Shown here one piece after another: positions 8,794 through 17,815 of a DNA stretch of 64,000 bases. The position numbers and the translations under genes are program-made. Under the pieces are notes generated by a model. That model was not told the DNA's origin. It searched no databases and worked only from the letters and a program-made list of their open reading frames with translations. This stretch comes from Caenispirillum salinarum AK4 (GTDB lineage: Bacteria > Pseudomonadota > Alphaproteobacteria > Rhodospirillales > Rhodospirillaceae): assembly GCF_000315795.1 (NCBI RefSeq), contig NZ_ANHY01000002.1, positions 124,001 through 188,000 of the forward strand, read 5' to 3'. The first letter of the stretch is position 1. Every line of letters begins with the position of its first letter.

Positions 8794-9435
8794 ATGCGAG
8801 ACACGTCCGACGCTGCCACGCCTTCCGCCCGTGCCCGCACCGGCCAAGCCGACGGCCGGTCCGGCGGCGGAAGGCCGTCGTCATGGCGCCTTGGCGCCAC
8901 GGTCGAGCGCATCGCGTTGGAACTGGGCCCCGCCCTCGCGTTTTTCCTGGCGGTGCGGTTCTACGATATCTTCGCCGGCACCATTGTCCTGCTGGTCGCG
9001 GGCGTGCTCTCCACCGCCGTGAGCTGGATGCGCCAGCGCCGGGTGCCGGTGGTGCCGTTCGCGAGTCTGGCGCTGACGGGGATGCTGGGCGGCGCCACCC
9101 TGATTCTGGAAGAGGGCCGCTTCATCAAGATGCGGCCCACCATCATCAATGCCCTTACGGCCTTGGTCCTGGCCGGTGCCCTGGTGAGGGGACGCATGCT
9201 TCTTCGCAGCGTGCTGGGGGCGGGGATCGAGGCTGAAGCGGCGGCCTGGCGGCGGGTGACGATCGGCATCGTCCTGTTCCTGCTGGCACTTTCCGTCGCC
9301 AACGAGATTGTCTGGCGCTCCGTCAGCACCGAAGTCTGGGCGGGCTTCAAGGCCTTCGCCATCCCGGCGCTGGATGCCCTGGCGTTCTGGCTGGCCTACC
9401 GCCACCTCCGGCGGCACGCCTGTCCCGCGGATTGA
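8794..9435 (+). CDS. yciB: YciB-family inner membrane protein (septation protein A-like)
   Basis: The residues from 'LELGPALAFFL' to the end follow the YciB/IspZ pattern: FYDIFAGTIVLLVAGV, SWMRQRRVP, a GGATLILEEGRFIKMRPTI loop with the family's 'F.K..PT' signature, and a final segment WAGFKAFAIPALDALAFWLAY. About five hydrophobic helices are visible. Family members are inner membrane proteins linked to cell-envelope maintenance and septation; the exact role is unsettled. With the ATG at 8794 the protein has 213 residues and an extra ~30-residue hydrophilic N-terminus. An upstream ATG at 8665 would lengthen it further. Neither has a convincing ribosome-binding site, so the start is uncertain. 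It is convergent with the ScfR-type gene, with adjoining stops. Confidence 0.8.
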   Translation: MRDTSDAATPSARARTGQADGRSGGGRPSSWRLGATVERIALELGPALAFFLAVRFYDIFAGTIVLLVAGVLSTAVSWMRQRRVPVVPFASLALTGMLGGATLILEEGRFIKMRPTIINALTALVLAGALVRGRMLLRSVLGAGIEAEAAAWRRVTIGIVLFLLALSVANEIVWRSVSTEVWAGFKAFAIPALDALAFWLAYRHLRRHACPAD

Positions 9436-11103
9436 TCACCCGCCGGTCGTCGCCCATTGCGGCGGCGTGGCGGCGGGCTGGGCGCGCTGGCGGCAGGTCT
9501 CGCGCGGGCATTGGCGGCAGGAGACGCCGACGGGCACCTGCGCCGCCGCGTCGTCCAGTGCCAGGCCGTCGCCATAGACCATCGACGGCGCGAACGCCGT
9601 GTCGCAGCCGATCATCACGGAGTAGACGCTGCGCGGCGCCCGATAGCCGCCGGTGGTCTTCTCGACGGTCCGGGCGACGAGCAGGTAGCTGCCCCCGTCG
9701 GGCAGGGCGACAAGCTGGGTCGTCACCCGCCCCGGCGTCAGCAGCGCCTCGTGGATGGCCCAGCGCGGACAGGCGCCGCCGTAACGCGGCAACTGCAGGC
9801 CGGAGGCGGAAAAGCGCTTGGAGATGTTGCCGGCGATGTCGGTGCGCAGGAAGTGCAGCGGAATGCCTTCCTGCCCCGGCCGGCGCAGGGTGGTGAGGCG
9901 CTGGCACATCTGCTCCCAGCTTGCCGCGAACCGCTGTTGCAGAAGCTCGACGTCGTACCGCAACTCAAAGGCGGCCTCCACCACCGCATCGTATGGAAAC
10001 ATGAGCGCCGCCGCGTAGTAGCCGGCCAGGGCGTCGCGGGCCTGGTCGCGCGCCTCTTCCGTGCTGAGCAGGCCGGTGTCCAGGTGTCGGTCGACCACGT
10101 CGGCGGCCTCCAGGCGGCCGACGAGGCGGGCGGTGAGAAAGCGCGCCGTTGCCGTCGGCAGGGCGCGCGACAGGTGCAGCTCTCGCGACTCCGCGTCCCA
10201 TGCCGCCGGCGCCGCTGCGGTCGCGTCGGGCACCACGCGGCGCACGGTGACGCCATGCCGCTCCTCCAGGTGGCGCAGAAGGTCGGCCAGCAGCAGGCCG
10301 CCGGAGCGGTCGATATCCCCGCGCGAGGCATCGGCGGCGTCTTCCAGGGCCGGGAAGTGGTTGCCGTGCTCGTAGAACAGCTCGTCCACCTCCTGCGCCG
10401 GCGAGCTTCCGGCCGAGTCGCCGCTGCCGCTGGTGAGGAAGCTGAACATTTCGGTGGCGATGTCGGTGAGCTGACGGCTGTCCCCCACCAGAGTCTGCAC
10501 GAATGTCTGGCGCTCCGTCTCGTCCAGGTCGCCGTAGTCGCGCAGGATCTCGGCAAACGACCGGATCGAGGTGATGTGGGTGAGAATCCGGTGGCTGGTC
10601 TGCGCCAGGTAGGGGTCCTGGCTGACGCGCTCCGACAGGGCCTCCACGTGCTCTGACAGGGCGTCGACCTTTTCCTCGTTGCGGCGGTAGGCGGCGTGCA
10701 GGGTGGCGAAGGCGTGCAGCAGGTCGGGCGCCACGCCCATCACCGCCGGCATGGCGTCCAGGTCCAGGTCATGGTCGCGGAACAGGGGCTCGGCCGCCGC
10801 TGCCCGCAACTGCGACAGCATGCGGCTCTCCTCCTGACCCGTCAGGTCCGACGACGGCAGCCCCAGCGCGTCCGCCAGGCGCAGCAGAAGGGCGCCGGCG
10901 ATGGGCCTCTTGTTGTGCTCGATCATGTTCAGGTAGGCGGGCGAAATGCCCGCCGCCTCCGCCAGGGCGACCTGCGTCATGCCGCGCGCCCGGCGGCTGG
11001 AGCGGATGCGGTGGCCGATGAGCGGCGCCTTGCGATCGGCGGCGGAAACGGGCGGTGCGGCGGGCGGCGACGCGGGAAGGCGGACCATGGTGTTTTCACA
11101 CAT
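9436..11103 (-). CDS. ScfR-family XRE transcriptional regulator with histidine-kinase-like DHp segment
   Basis: A 555-residue regulator. Residues ~27-85 are a Cro/C1-type HTH (MTQVALAEAAGISPAYLNMI). The C-terminal third matches the ScfR/DUF2083 class (RamB, PccR), ending with IGCDTAFAP, a YGDGLAL stretch and CRQCPRETCRQRAQP cysteines. Relatives sense short-chain acyl-CoAs and control propionate, acetate or glyoxylate genes. Unusually, residues ~160-225 resemble the HisKA (DHp) hairpin of a sensor kinase: TSHRILTHITSIRSFAEIL, with the phospho-acceptor position H171 kept but the following acidic residue replaced by Arg. There is no ATPase domain. The start is uncertain (Met1 or Met6; no clear ribosome-binding site). 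A CACAA-A-TTGTG palindrome sits just upstream. It is divergent from the HAAT transporter operon, which may be a target. Confidence 0.85.
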   Translation of the reverse strand: MCENTMVRLPASPPAAPPVSAADRKAPLIGHRIRSSRRARGMTQVALAEAAGISPAYLNMIEHNKRPIAGALLLRLADALGLPSSDLTGQEESRMLSQLRAAAAEPLFRDHDLDLDAMPAVMGVAPDLLHAFATLHAAYRRNEEKVDALSEHVEALSERVSQDPYLAQTSHRILTHITSIRSFAEILRDYGDLDETERQTFVQTLVGDSRQLTDIATEMFSFLTSGSGDSAGSSPAQEVDELFYEHGNHFPALEDAADASRGDIDRSGGLLLADLLRHLEERHGVTVRRVVPDATAAAPAAWDAESRELHLSRALPTATARFLTARLVGRLEAADVVDRHLDTGLLSTEEARDQARDALAGYYAAALMFPYDAVVEAAFELRYDVELLQQRFAASWEQMCQRLTTLRRPGQEGIPLHFLRTDIAGNISKRFSASGLQLPRYGGACPRWAIHEALLTPGRVTTQLVALPDGGSYLLVARTVEKTTGGYRAPRSVYSVMIGCDTAFAPSMVYGDGLALDDAAAQVPVGVSCRQCPRETCRQRAQPAATPPQWATTGG

Positions 11104-11104
11104 T

Positions 11105-11115
11105 CACAAATTGTG
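11105..11115. promoter_or_regulatory. CACAA-A-TTGTG palindrome, candidate operator between regulator and transporter operon
   Basis: A perfect 5-1-5 palindrome lies immediately upstream of the ScfR-type regulator start, inside the AT-rich divergent region 11104-11298 that must also hold the promoter of the HAAT transporter operon. It is a plausible autoregulatory site of the XRE protein, by position only. Confidence 0.4.
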
Positions 11116-11298
11116 GCGCTGCAATACGGGCATTTTTACAAAATTTATCAAGCGATGCGAGCGCTGATTGACCCCTCCTGCAGCGGCTCACATACTTCGC
11201 CGGAACAAAAAAGCGACAAGCTTTCACCCCGCTGATGGCTTGGGAGCCGCCAACAAGGTCCGGCCATCGCAAACGTCCAACAAGGGAGGACCCGACAT

Positions 11299-12645
11299 AT
11301 GTCGGACACGTTCCATTTCACTCGTCGTGGGCTTTTGAAGACGTCCGCTTTCGCCGGCGCCGCGCTGGCGACGCCGCACCTGTTCACGCGCAATGCGTTC
11401 GCGCAGGGCAACGCCTTCCGCAACGACCCCTCGAACAAGAGCACGGTGACCCTGGGCTTCAACGTGCCGCAGACGGGTGCCTACGCCGACGAGGGTGCGG
11501 ACGAACTGCGCGCCTACCAGCTGGCCGTCAAGCACATCAACGGCGAGGGCGACGGCGGAATGCTCAACACCATGAAGCCGCTGGCCCTGCAGGGCAACGG
11601 CATCCTGGGCAAGAAGGTCGACTACGTCACGGGTGACACGCAGACCAAGTCCGACGCCGCGCGTGCCGCTGCCAAGCGCATGATCGAGAAGGACGGCGTC
11701 ATCATGTTCTCCGGCGGCTCGTCCTCGGGCGTGGCCATCGCGCAGCAGTCGCTGGCGCAGGAAATGGGCGTCGTCTTCATGGCCGGGCTGACGCACTCCA
11801 ACGACACCACCGGCAAGGACAAGCGTCGCTACGGCTTCCGTCACTTCTTCAATGCCTACATGTCCGGCGCCGCGCTGGGTCCGGTGCTGAAGGAGCGCAT
11901 GGGCACCGACCGTCGCGCCTATCACCTGACCGCCGACTACACCTGGGGCTGGACCCAGGAAGAGTCCATCAAGAACACCACCGAGGCGCTGGGCTGGGAG
12001 ACGGTCAACGCGGTGCGCACCCCGCTGGGCGCCGGCGACTTCTCGCAGTACATCACCCCGGTGCTGAACTCGGGCGCGGACGTCCTGATCCTGAACCACT
12101 ACGGCAAGGACATGGTCAACTCGCTGACCCAGGCGGTGCAGTTCGGCCTGCGCGACAAGCAGGTCAACGGCAAGGACTTCCAGATCGTCGTGCCGCTGTA
12201 CTCGCGCCTGATGGCGCAGGGCGCGGGCGAGAACGTCCAGGGCATCGTCGGTTCGACCAACTGGCACTGGTCGCTGGAAGACGAGGGCTCGAAGGCCTTC
12301 ACCAAGTCCTTCGGCCAGGAATACGGCTTCCCGCCGTCGCAGGCCGCCCACACCTGCTACGTGCAGACCCTGCTGTACGCCGACGCCGTGGAGCGCGCGG
12401 GCACCTTCTACCCGCCCGAGGTCATCAAGGCGCTGGAGGACTTCGAGTTCGACGGCACCGGTAACGGCCCGACCCTGTACCGCGGCGCCGACCACCAGTG
12501 CTTCAAGGAAGTCCTGGTCGTGGAGGGTAACGACAACCCGTCCAGCCAGTTCGACCTGCTGAAGGTGGTCAAGCAGGTGCCGCGCGAGCAGGTGATGTAC
12601 GATCCGTCGATCTTCGGCGGCGAGCTGGGCCCCTACGAGGTCTAA
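11299..12645 (+). CDS. HAAT-type ABC transporter substrate-binding protein (branched-chain amino acid/urea/amide class), Tat-exported
   Basis: This 448-residue periplasmic binding protein begins with a twin-arginine signal (TRRGLLKTSAFAGAALATPHL) and is probably cleaved after NAFA. The mature part is a type I two-lobe peripheral binding protein of the Peripla_BP_6/LivK class (NVPQTGAYADEGADELRA, IMFSGGSSSGVAIA, DYTWGWTQEES). It is longer than typical LivK and closer in length to urea/amide-binding members. GGGAGG lies upstream of the ATG. It is the first gene of a five-gene operon with two permeases and two ATPases. A 30-bp perfect palindrome follows the stop, which may raise its message above that of the permeases. 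The ligand is not readable from sequence. Confidence 0.88.
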   Translation: MSDTFHFTRRGLLKTSAFAGAALATPHLFTRNAFAQGNAFRNDPSNKSTVTLGFNVPQTGAYADEGADELRAYQLAVKHINGEGDGGMLNTMKPLALQGNGILGKKVDYVTGDTQTKSDAARAAAKRMIEKDGVIMFSGGSSSGVAIAQQSLAQEMGVVFMAGLTHSNDTTGKDKRRYGFRHFFNAYMSGAALGPVLKERMGTDRRAYHLTADYTWGWTQEESIKNTTEALGWETVNAVRTPLGAGDFSQYITPVLNSGADVLILNHYGKDMVNSLTQAVQFGLRDKQVNGKDFQIVVPLYSRLMAQGAGENVQGIVGSTNWHWSLEDEGSKAFTKSFGQEYGFPPSQAAHTCYVQTLLYADAVERAGTFYPPEVIKALEDFEFDGTGNGPTLYRGADHQCFKEVLVVEGNDNPSSQFDLLKVVKQVPREQVMYDPSIFGGELGPYEV

Positions 12646-12678
12646 GGCAGACCTCCGGTCCTATCACGGCTTGAAGAG

Positions 12679-12708
12679 CGCCGGCCGCCGCGGCCGCGGC
12701 GGCCGGCG
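12679..12708 (+). promoter_or_regulatory. 30-bp perfect GC palindrome between binding-protein and permease genes
   Basis: Bases 12679-12708 form an exact 30-bp palindrome with a GGCC centre, made only of G and C. Transcribed, it gives a very stable stem 34 bases after the binding-protein stop. There is no T-tract, so complete termination is unlikely. It is better explained as a 3' stabiliser or partial attenuator that favours the binding protein. Confidence 0.65.
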
Positions 12709-12744
12709 TTGCCGTATCCATTTACTCGCGAAAGCTCGGGATCC

Positions 12745-13761
12745 ATGGACGCATTCCTTCTTCAGATCCTCAACGGTCTGGACAAGGGCGGGGCCTATGC
12801 GCTCATCGCCCTTGGTCTGACCCTCGTCTTCGGCACGCTCGGTGTCGTGAACTTCGCCCACGGCGCGCTGTTCATGCTGGGCGCGTTCGTCGCCGTCGCT
12901 CTCCAGAACCTTCTGACGATCTCGAAGCAGGTCAGGGACGAGAGCGTCACCTTCTTCGAGGCGTACAAGGAGACGCCTTACCTGGAAATCTGGCTGGGAG
13001 ACACGGGGCTCGCCATCATCGACTACGTGGTGCCGATCTCCATCGTACTGGCCATTCCGGTGATGCTGCTCATCGGCTTCGTCATGGAGCGCGGGCTGAT
13101 CCAGTACTTCTACAAGCGCACCCACGCCGAGCAGATCCTGGTGACCTTCGGCCTGGCGATCGTGCTGCAGGAGATCATCAAGGCCTGGTTCGGCGCCAAC
13201 CCGATCCCCATGGCGGCCCCCGACGCCGTGTCGGGCAGCGCCGCCATCGGCTCCGCCCTCGGCCTGGGGGATGCCGTCGTCTATCCCTGGTGGCGCCTGT
13301 TGTACCTGCTGTTCACGCTGTTCATCGTCGGCGCGGTCTTCGCCTTCCTGAACCTGACCACCTACGGCATGGTGGTGCGCGCGGGCATGGCCGACCGTGA
13401 AACCGTCGGCCTGCTGGGTATCAACATCCAGAAGCGGTTCACCCTGGTCTTCGGCATCGCCGCCGTGGTCGCCGGCCTGGCGGGCGTGATGTACACGCCG
13501 ATCCTGCCGCCCGACTACCACATGGGCATGGACTTCCTGGTGCTGTCCTTCGTCGTCGTCGTCGTTGGCGGCATGGGCTCGCTGCCGGGCGCCGTCGCCG
13601 CCGGTTTCCTGCTGGGCATCCTGCAATCCTTCGCGTCCATGAGCGTGGTCAAGGACGTGCTGCCCGGTATCGACCAGATCATCATTTACCTCGTCGCGGT
13701 TGTCATTCTGCTCGTCCGGCCGCGTGGCCTGATGGGCCGCAAAGGGGTGATGGAGGCTTAA
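12745..13761 (+). CDS. Branched-chain amino acid/amide ABC transporter permease (LivH class)
   Basis: This 338-residue polytopic protein of the LivH/BPD_transp_2 class opens with [20 protein letters not shown] and the family signature [16 protein letters not shown]. It carries the cytoplasmic loop [19 protein letters not shown] and the [17 protein letters not shown] segment. It forms the membrane channel with the LivM-class partner that follows after one base. The frame is open further upstream, but I take the ATG at 12745 because the family starts there; the ribosome-binding site is weak. A hydrophilic insert after residue 50 ([16 protein letters not shown]) is longer than in typical LivH. 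Confidence 0.9.
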   Translation: MDAFLLQILNGLDKGGAYALIALGLTLVFGTLGVVNFAHGALFMLGAFVAVALQNLLTISKQVRDESVTFFEAYKETPYLEIWLGDTGLAIIDYVVPISIVLAIPVMLLIGFVMERGLIQYFYKRTHAEQILVTFGLAIVLQEIIKAWFGANPIPMAAPDAVSGSAAIGSALGLGDAVVYPWWRLLYLLFTLFIVGAVFAFLNLTTYGMVVRAGMADRETVGLLGINIQKRFTLVFGIAAVVAGLAGVMYTPILPPDYHMGMDFLVLSFVVVVVGGMGSLPGAVAAGFLLGILQSFASMSVVKDVLPGIDQIIIYLVAVVILLVRPRGLMGRKGVMEA

Positions 13762-13762
13762 C

Positions 13763-14926
13763 ATGCTGATGGAATCGCCCCGCAAGGACTACATGATCAT
13801 GGCGATCTTCACCGCCGTGGTCCTCACCATGCCGCTGTGGACGGCGCCGTTTGGCGCCTCCTATCCGGACCTTCTGCAGAAGTTCGCCATCTACGGCATC
13901 TTCGCGGTCGGCTTCAACCTGCTGTTCGGCCTGACCGGCTATCTGTCGTTCGGCCACGCCGCCTTCCTGGGCGTCGGGTCCTATGCCGCCGTCTGGTCGT
14001 TCAAGCTTCTGTCCATGAACGTGCTGCCGGCGATCGTCTTCGCCATCCTGATCGCGGCGCTGTTCGCGGTGCTGATCGGCTTCGTGTCGCTGCGCCGGTC
14101 GGGCATCTACTTCTCGATCCTGACGCTGGCGCTGGCGCAGATGTCCTACAACATGGCCTATTCGGTGCTGACCCCGATCACCAACGGCGAGACGGGCCTG
14201 CAGCTGGAACACGGCGACCCGCGCGTGCTGGACTTCGCCTTCGGGGCCGAGGAAACGGCCGGCCTGCCGTCCACCAACCTGTTCGGCCTGGAAATGAGCG
14301 GCTGGCCCGGGTTCTACTTCTGCGCCGTCGTGCTGATCCTGGCGTTCTTCCTGTCGCTGCGCATCTTCAAGTCGCCCTTCGGCCTGAAGCTGCGGGCCAT
14401 CAAGTCGAACCAGAACCGCATGATGTACACGGGCTACAACACCCGGCCGCACCTGCTGCTGGTGTTCGTGATCTCGGGCATGTACGCCGGTCTGGCCGGC
14501 AGCCTGCTGGCGGTGACCGACCCGCTGGCCGGGGCCGAGCGCATGCAGTGGACGGCGTCGGGCGAGGTAGTGCTGATGACCATCCTGGGCGGTGCCGGCA
14601 CGCTGGTGGGCCCGCTGCTGGGCGCCGGTCTCATCAAGTACTTCGAGAACATCTTCTCGGCCATCAACGAGGGTGTCCTTCACAGCGCCTTCTCGTTCCT
14701 GCCCGACTTCCTGAACGACTTCCTGACGTTCATTGTCGCGCCCTTCGTGGGCGAGGGCTGGCACCTGACGCTGGGCGCCCTGTTCATGGCGGTCGTCATC
14801 TTCCTGCCCGGCGGCATCATGGAAGGCATCCGGCGCCTGACGGGCCTGGCCAAGCGCACCGCAAGCCATCGCGGCGGCAAGGGCTCCGCCCGCACCGGCG
14901 GCCCCGCACACTCGGCCGAGGGATAA
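13763..14926 (+). CDS. Branched-chain amino acid/amide ABC transporter permease (LivM class)
   Basis: This 387-residue second permease of the HAAT system has about nine to ten hydrophobic helices, the LivM signature [20 protein letters not shown], the cytoplasmic coupling loop [21 protein letters not shown] and [16 protein letters not shown]. It starts one base after the LivH stop with GGAGG just upstream, so translation is coupled. A basic C-terminal tail of ~30 residues is probably cytoplasmic. It acts in the inner membrane with the two ATPases encoded next. Confidence 0.9.
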   Translation: MLMESPRKDYMIMAIFTAVVLTMPLWTAPFGASYPDLLQKFAIYGIFAVGFNLLFGLTGYLSFGHAAFLGVGSYAAVWSFKLLSMNVLPAIVFAILIAALFAVLIGFVSLRRSGIYFSILTLALAQMSYNMAYSVLTPITNGETGLQLEHGDPRVLDFAFGAEETAGLPSTNLFGLEMSGWPGFYFCAVVLILAFFLSLRIFKSPFGLKLRAIKSNQNRMMYTGYNTRPHLLLVFVISGMYAGLAGSLLAVTDPLAGAERMQWTASGEVVLMTILGGAGTLVGPLLGAGLIKYFENIFSAINEGVLHSAFSFLPDFLNDFLTFIVAPFVGEGWHLTLGALFMAVVIFLPGGIMEGIRRLTGLAKRTASHRGGKGSARTGGPAHSAEG

Positions 14927-14930
14927 GATC

Positions 14931-15692
14931 ATGGACAACATCGTTCTCGACGTTTCCGACGTCCACAAGAGCTTCGGCGGCCTGAAGGCGCTCAACAACA
15001 TCAACCTTCAGGTCGAGGAAGGGAAGATCCACGCCATCATCGGTCCCAACGGTGCCGGCAAGTCGACCCTTCTGAACACCATCATCGGCCGCCTGGTGCC
15101 CGACACCGGCTCGGTGATCTTCAACGGCCGGTCCATCACGGGCATGCAGCCGCACGAGATCAACCAGGCGGGCGTGGTGCGCGTGTTCCAGACGCCGGAA
15201 ATCTTCCCCGACCTGACGTTGTTGCAGAACGTCATGATCCCGGCGTTCGCCAGCAAGGAAGGGCCGGTGAAGTTCAACTTCTTCCGCAGCCTGTTCGGCG
15301 AGAAGGACGTCCGCGAGCAGGCCGAGGAGGTGATGCTGGACCTGGGCCTGCACGACCAGATGAACCGTCCGGCCTCAGACCTGTCGCGCGGCGACAAGCG
15401 GCGCCTGGAAATGGCCATGAGCCTGGTCCAGAACCCCAAGCTCCTGCTGCTGGACGAGCCGACGGCCGGCATGTCGCGCGCCGACACCAACCGGACCATC
15501 GAAATCCTTCAGCGCATCAAGGCCCGCGGCAAGACCAAGGTCATCATCGAGCACGACATGCACGTCGTGTTCTCGCTCGCCGACCACATCAGCGTGCTCG
15601 CCCAGGGTGCCATCATCTGCTCCGGTCCGCCGCATGAGGTGAAGGGCAACCCGGTCGTGCAGGAAGCCTATCTCGGAGGGGCGCACATCTAA
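14931..15692 (+). CDS. HAAT ABC transporter ATPase (LivG class)
   Basis: This 253-residue ATPase has Walker A GPNGAGKST near residue 40, Q-loop VFQTPEIFPDLTLLQNV, signature LSRGDKRRLEMAM (a variant of LSGGQ), Walker B LLLLDEPTAGM, and a switch His in IIEHDM. The long insertion after the Q-loop is typical of LivG. It powers uptake with its LivF-class partner, whose ATG overlaps this stop by one base. Confidence 0.9.
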   Translation: MDNIVLDVSDVHKSFGGLKALNNINLQVEEGKIHAIIGPNGAGKSTLLNTIIGRLVPDTGSVIFNGRSITGMQPHEINQAGVVRVFQTPEIFPDLTLLQNVMIPAFASKEGPVKFNFFRSLFGEKDVREQAEEVMLDLGLHDQMNRPASDLSRGDKRRLEMAMSLVQNPKLLLLDEPTAGMSRADTNRTIEILQRIKARGKTKVIIEHDMHVVFSLADHISVLAQGAIICSGPPHEVKGNPVVQEAYLGGAHI

Positions 15693-16462
15693 TGGCTATC
15701 GACACCAAGGAACGAAAGGCCCCGGGCGTTGCGCCCATTCAGGCCAAGGGGACCGCGCCGGCGTTCTTCTCCGTGTACGACATCCACGCCTACTACGGCG
15801 AGAGCTACATCGTGCAGGGGGTGAGCTTCGACATCCGCGAGGGCGAGATTCTCGCCCTGCTGGGCCGCAACGGTGCCGGCAAGACGTCGACGCTGCGCAC
15901 GCTGGCCCGGCTGGACAACCCCGAGCTGAAGCACGGGGAAATCTGGCTGGACCACCAGCCGCTGCACGACATGCAGGCCCACCAGGCCGCCAAGAACGGT
16001 ATCGGCCTGGTGCCCGAGGACCGGCGCATCATCCCCGGCCTGACGGTCGAGGAGAACCTGATCCTGGCCCAGATCGAGCCGCCCATCGGCTGGTCGGTGG
16101 AACGCATCTACGAGCTGTTCCCCCGCCTGGGCGAGCGGCGCAACCAGGAGGGCGTGACGCTTTCGGGCGGCGAACAGCAAATGCTCGCCATCGGCCGCGC
16201 GCTGGCCCGCGACATCAAGCTGCTGCTGCTGGACGAGCCGTATGAGGGCCTCGCCCCGGTGATCGTACAGGAGATCGAGAAGACGCTGGAAAACATCAAG
16301 AAACTCGGCATCACCACGATCATCGTCGAGCAGAACGCGGTTGCGGCGCTGCATATCTCGGACCGTGCCATCATCATGGACATGGGCGAGGTGGTCTTCG
16401 ACGGCGACGCGCAGGAGGTTCTGGAGAACGAGCAGCTTCGCCACGACTATCTGGCGATCTGA
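15692..16462 (+). CDS. HAAT ABC transporter ATPase (LivF class)
   Basis: This 256-residue ATPase has Walker A GRNGAGKTS, the LivF-typical GIGLVPEDRRIIPGLTVEENL Q-loop region, signature LSGGEQQMLAIGRAL, Walker B LLLLDEPYEGLAP, and the H-loop replaced in the usual LivF manner (IIVEQNA). A ~25-residue N-terminal extension precedes the core. It is the last gene of the transporter operon and starts inside the stop of livG (TAATG). A long GC hairpin follows it at 16499-16531. Confidence 0.9.
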   Translation: MAIDTKERKAPGVAPIQAKGTAPAFFSVYDIHAYYGESYIVQGVSFDIREGEILALLGRNGAGKTSTLRTLARLDNPELKHGEIWLDHQPLHDMQAHQAAKNGIGLVPEDRRIIPGLTVEENLILAQIEPPIGWSVERIYELFPRLGERRNQEGVTLSGGEQQMLAIGRALARDIKLLLLDEPYEGLAPVIVQEIEKTLENIKKLGITTIIVEQNAVAALHISDRAIIMDMGEVVFDGDAQEVLENEQLRHDYLAI

Positions 16463-16498
16463 TCCGGAACAGGCGAACGACGCCGACCGCCAAGGCGA

Positions 16499-16531
16499 CG
16501 GGCTCGCTTCCGGGAGACGGAGGCGGGCCCG
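16499..16531 (+). terminator. Long hairpin after the HAAT transporter operon
   Basis: A 13-position stem (16499-16511 with 16519-16531, two G-U pairs) closes a 7-base loop, 36 bases after the livF-class stop. Only a short TT follows, so it is a weak intrinsic terminator or a 3' stabilising hairpin. Confidence 0.5.
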
Positions 16532-16709
16532 TTGTCGCTGAGGGGGCAACGACTGAACCAGGTATCGGGCGACGCATGAACCCGGACACGCGCGTCGCCC
16601 GGCAAGGCCGACGGGCCGCCGCGCCTTGTGGCGCGAAAGCCTGCATGGCGTTCAAACGCAGCGTCGATGTTTTGAACCGTCGACGCCTATAAGAGACAGG
16701 GGGGGTGGC

Positions 16710-17540
16710 ATGAGCTACCGGCACATTTTCGTGCATCTGGACAGCAGCGAGCACTGCGAGAAGCGGGTGGTGCCCACGCTGGTCATGGCGCAGCGCTTCG
16801 GGGCGCATGTCACGGCCGTTTTTTCACAGGTCGACGGCGTCATTCCCGATTACGGCATCCCGGAAGGTTTGCCCAAGACCACGGCGGCCGTCGGCGGGTG
16901 GGTGGTCGACACGTTCGCCAAGCGCGCCCGCGAGGCCGACGTCCGCTTCAACGCCGATGTCGCCAGCCTGGGCTCGGCGGCGACGGTCATCGAGGAAACC
17001 ACCGAGGCCGCGCGCAACGCCGACCTGGCGGTGATCGGCCAGCACGACCCCCACAACGTTCTGGGGGAGACGCCCGAGGATCTGGTGGAGCACGTCATCC
17101 TCGACAGCGCCCGGCCGGTGCTGGTCATTCCCTACGCGGGGCTGTTCTACGACATCGGCAGGCGCGTTCTGGTGGGCTGGAACGGGACGCGCGAGGCGAC
17201 GCGGGCGCTGAACGACGGCATGCCGCTCATTTCGGGCGGAGAGGAGGTGCGCCTTCTGACCGTGCAGCCGCCCAAGGAGATGAACAAGCCCTTCGAGGAG
17301 TTGCAGGGCCGCCTGATGCACCACCTGAAGGTCCACAGCATCGAACCCAAGCTGCTGCGCGAGCCCAAGAGCAGCGACATGTCGGTCGCCAACCTGCTGG
17401 TCTCGCGCATCACCGATTACGGCTGCGATCTGCTGGTGCTGGGCGGCTACGGCCACTACGGGTTTCCGGCCGTGCTGCGCGGCGGCGTCACCCGCGGTCT
17501 GCTGAAACAGACCACGGTGCCGACCCTGCTCAGCCATTGA
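16710..17540 (+). CDS. Tandem UspA-domain universal stress protein
   Basis: A 276-residue protein with two UspA folds. The N-terminal domain opens YRHIFVHLDSSEHCEKR. The C-terminal domain opens GRRVLVGWNGTREATRAL and ends with LLVLGGYGHYGFPAVLRGG and TTVPTLLSH, the Gly-rich ATP-binding end of Usp proteins. Such proteins help cells survive stress; the specific role is unknown. I start at the ATG at 16710 with a G-rich ribosome-binding site (GGGGGTGGC), because the open frame upstream has no family resemblance. It appears to be a single gene with its own promoter in 16532-16709. Confidence 0.85.
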   Translation: MSYRHIFVHLDSSEHCEKRVVPTLVMAQRFGAHVTAVFSQVDGVIPDYGIPEGLPKTTAAVGGWVVDTFAKRAREADVRFNADVASLGSAATVIEETTEAARNADLAVIGQHDPHNVLGETPEDLVEHVILDSARPVLVIPYAGLFYDIGRRVLVGWNGTREATRALNDGMPLISGGEEVRLLTVQPPKEMNKPFEELQGRLMHHLKVHSIEPKLLREPKSSDMSVANLLVSRITDYGCDLLVLGGYGHYGFPAVLRGGVTRGLLKQTTVPTLLSH

Positions 17541-17650
17541 TGGCCCGCCGCCCGGCCGGCCGCGGCAACCTGATACCTGCGATCTTCCTCCACCGCTGCC
17601 AGCGCGCGCGTATCCGGTTGGGCGTACGACCATGTGTTGTTTTTGCGAAC

Positions 17651-17719
17651 GCCGAGGGGTGACACGATCCCTCGGCGGCGTTACCCTGGGTCTGTTTCGA
17701 AGGCGGGGGTGGCCTTCGA
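17651..17719 (+). promoter_or_regulatory. Two consecutive perfect hairpins upstream of the response-regulator gene
   Basis: GCCGAGGG (17651-17658) pairs with CCCTCGGC (17669-17676) across 10 bases. TCGAAGGC (17697-17704) pairs with GCCTTCGA (17712-17719) across 7 bases. Both lie in the 275-base gap before the response-regulator gene. They could be operators in DNA or stem-loops in a leader RNA. Confidence 0.45.
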
Positions 17720-17815
17720 TGAACCACGATCATGAACGTGGTGGATCGCGGCAGGCGCAACGACGTCAGAACGAAAAACCAAACGCCGCTGGTCCGGAGC
17801 CTGGGGAGGTGACAA

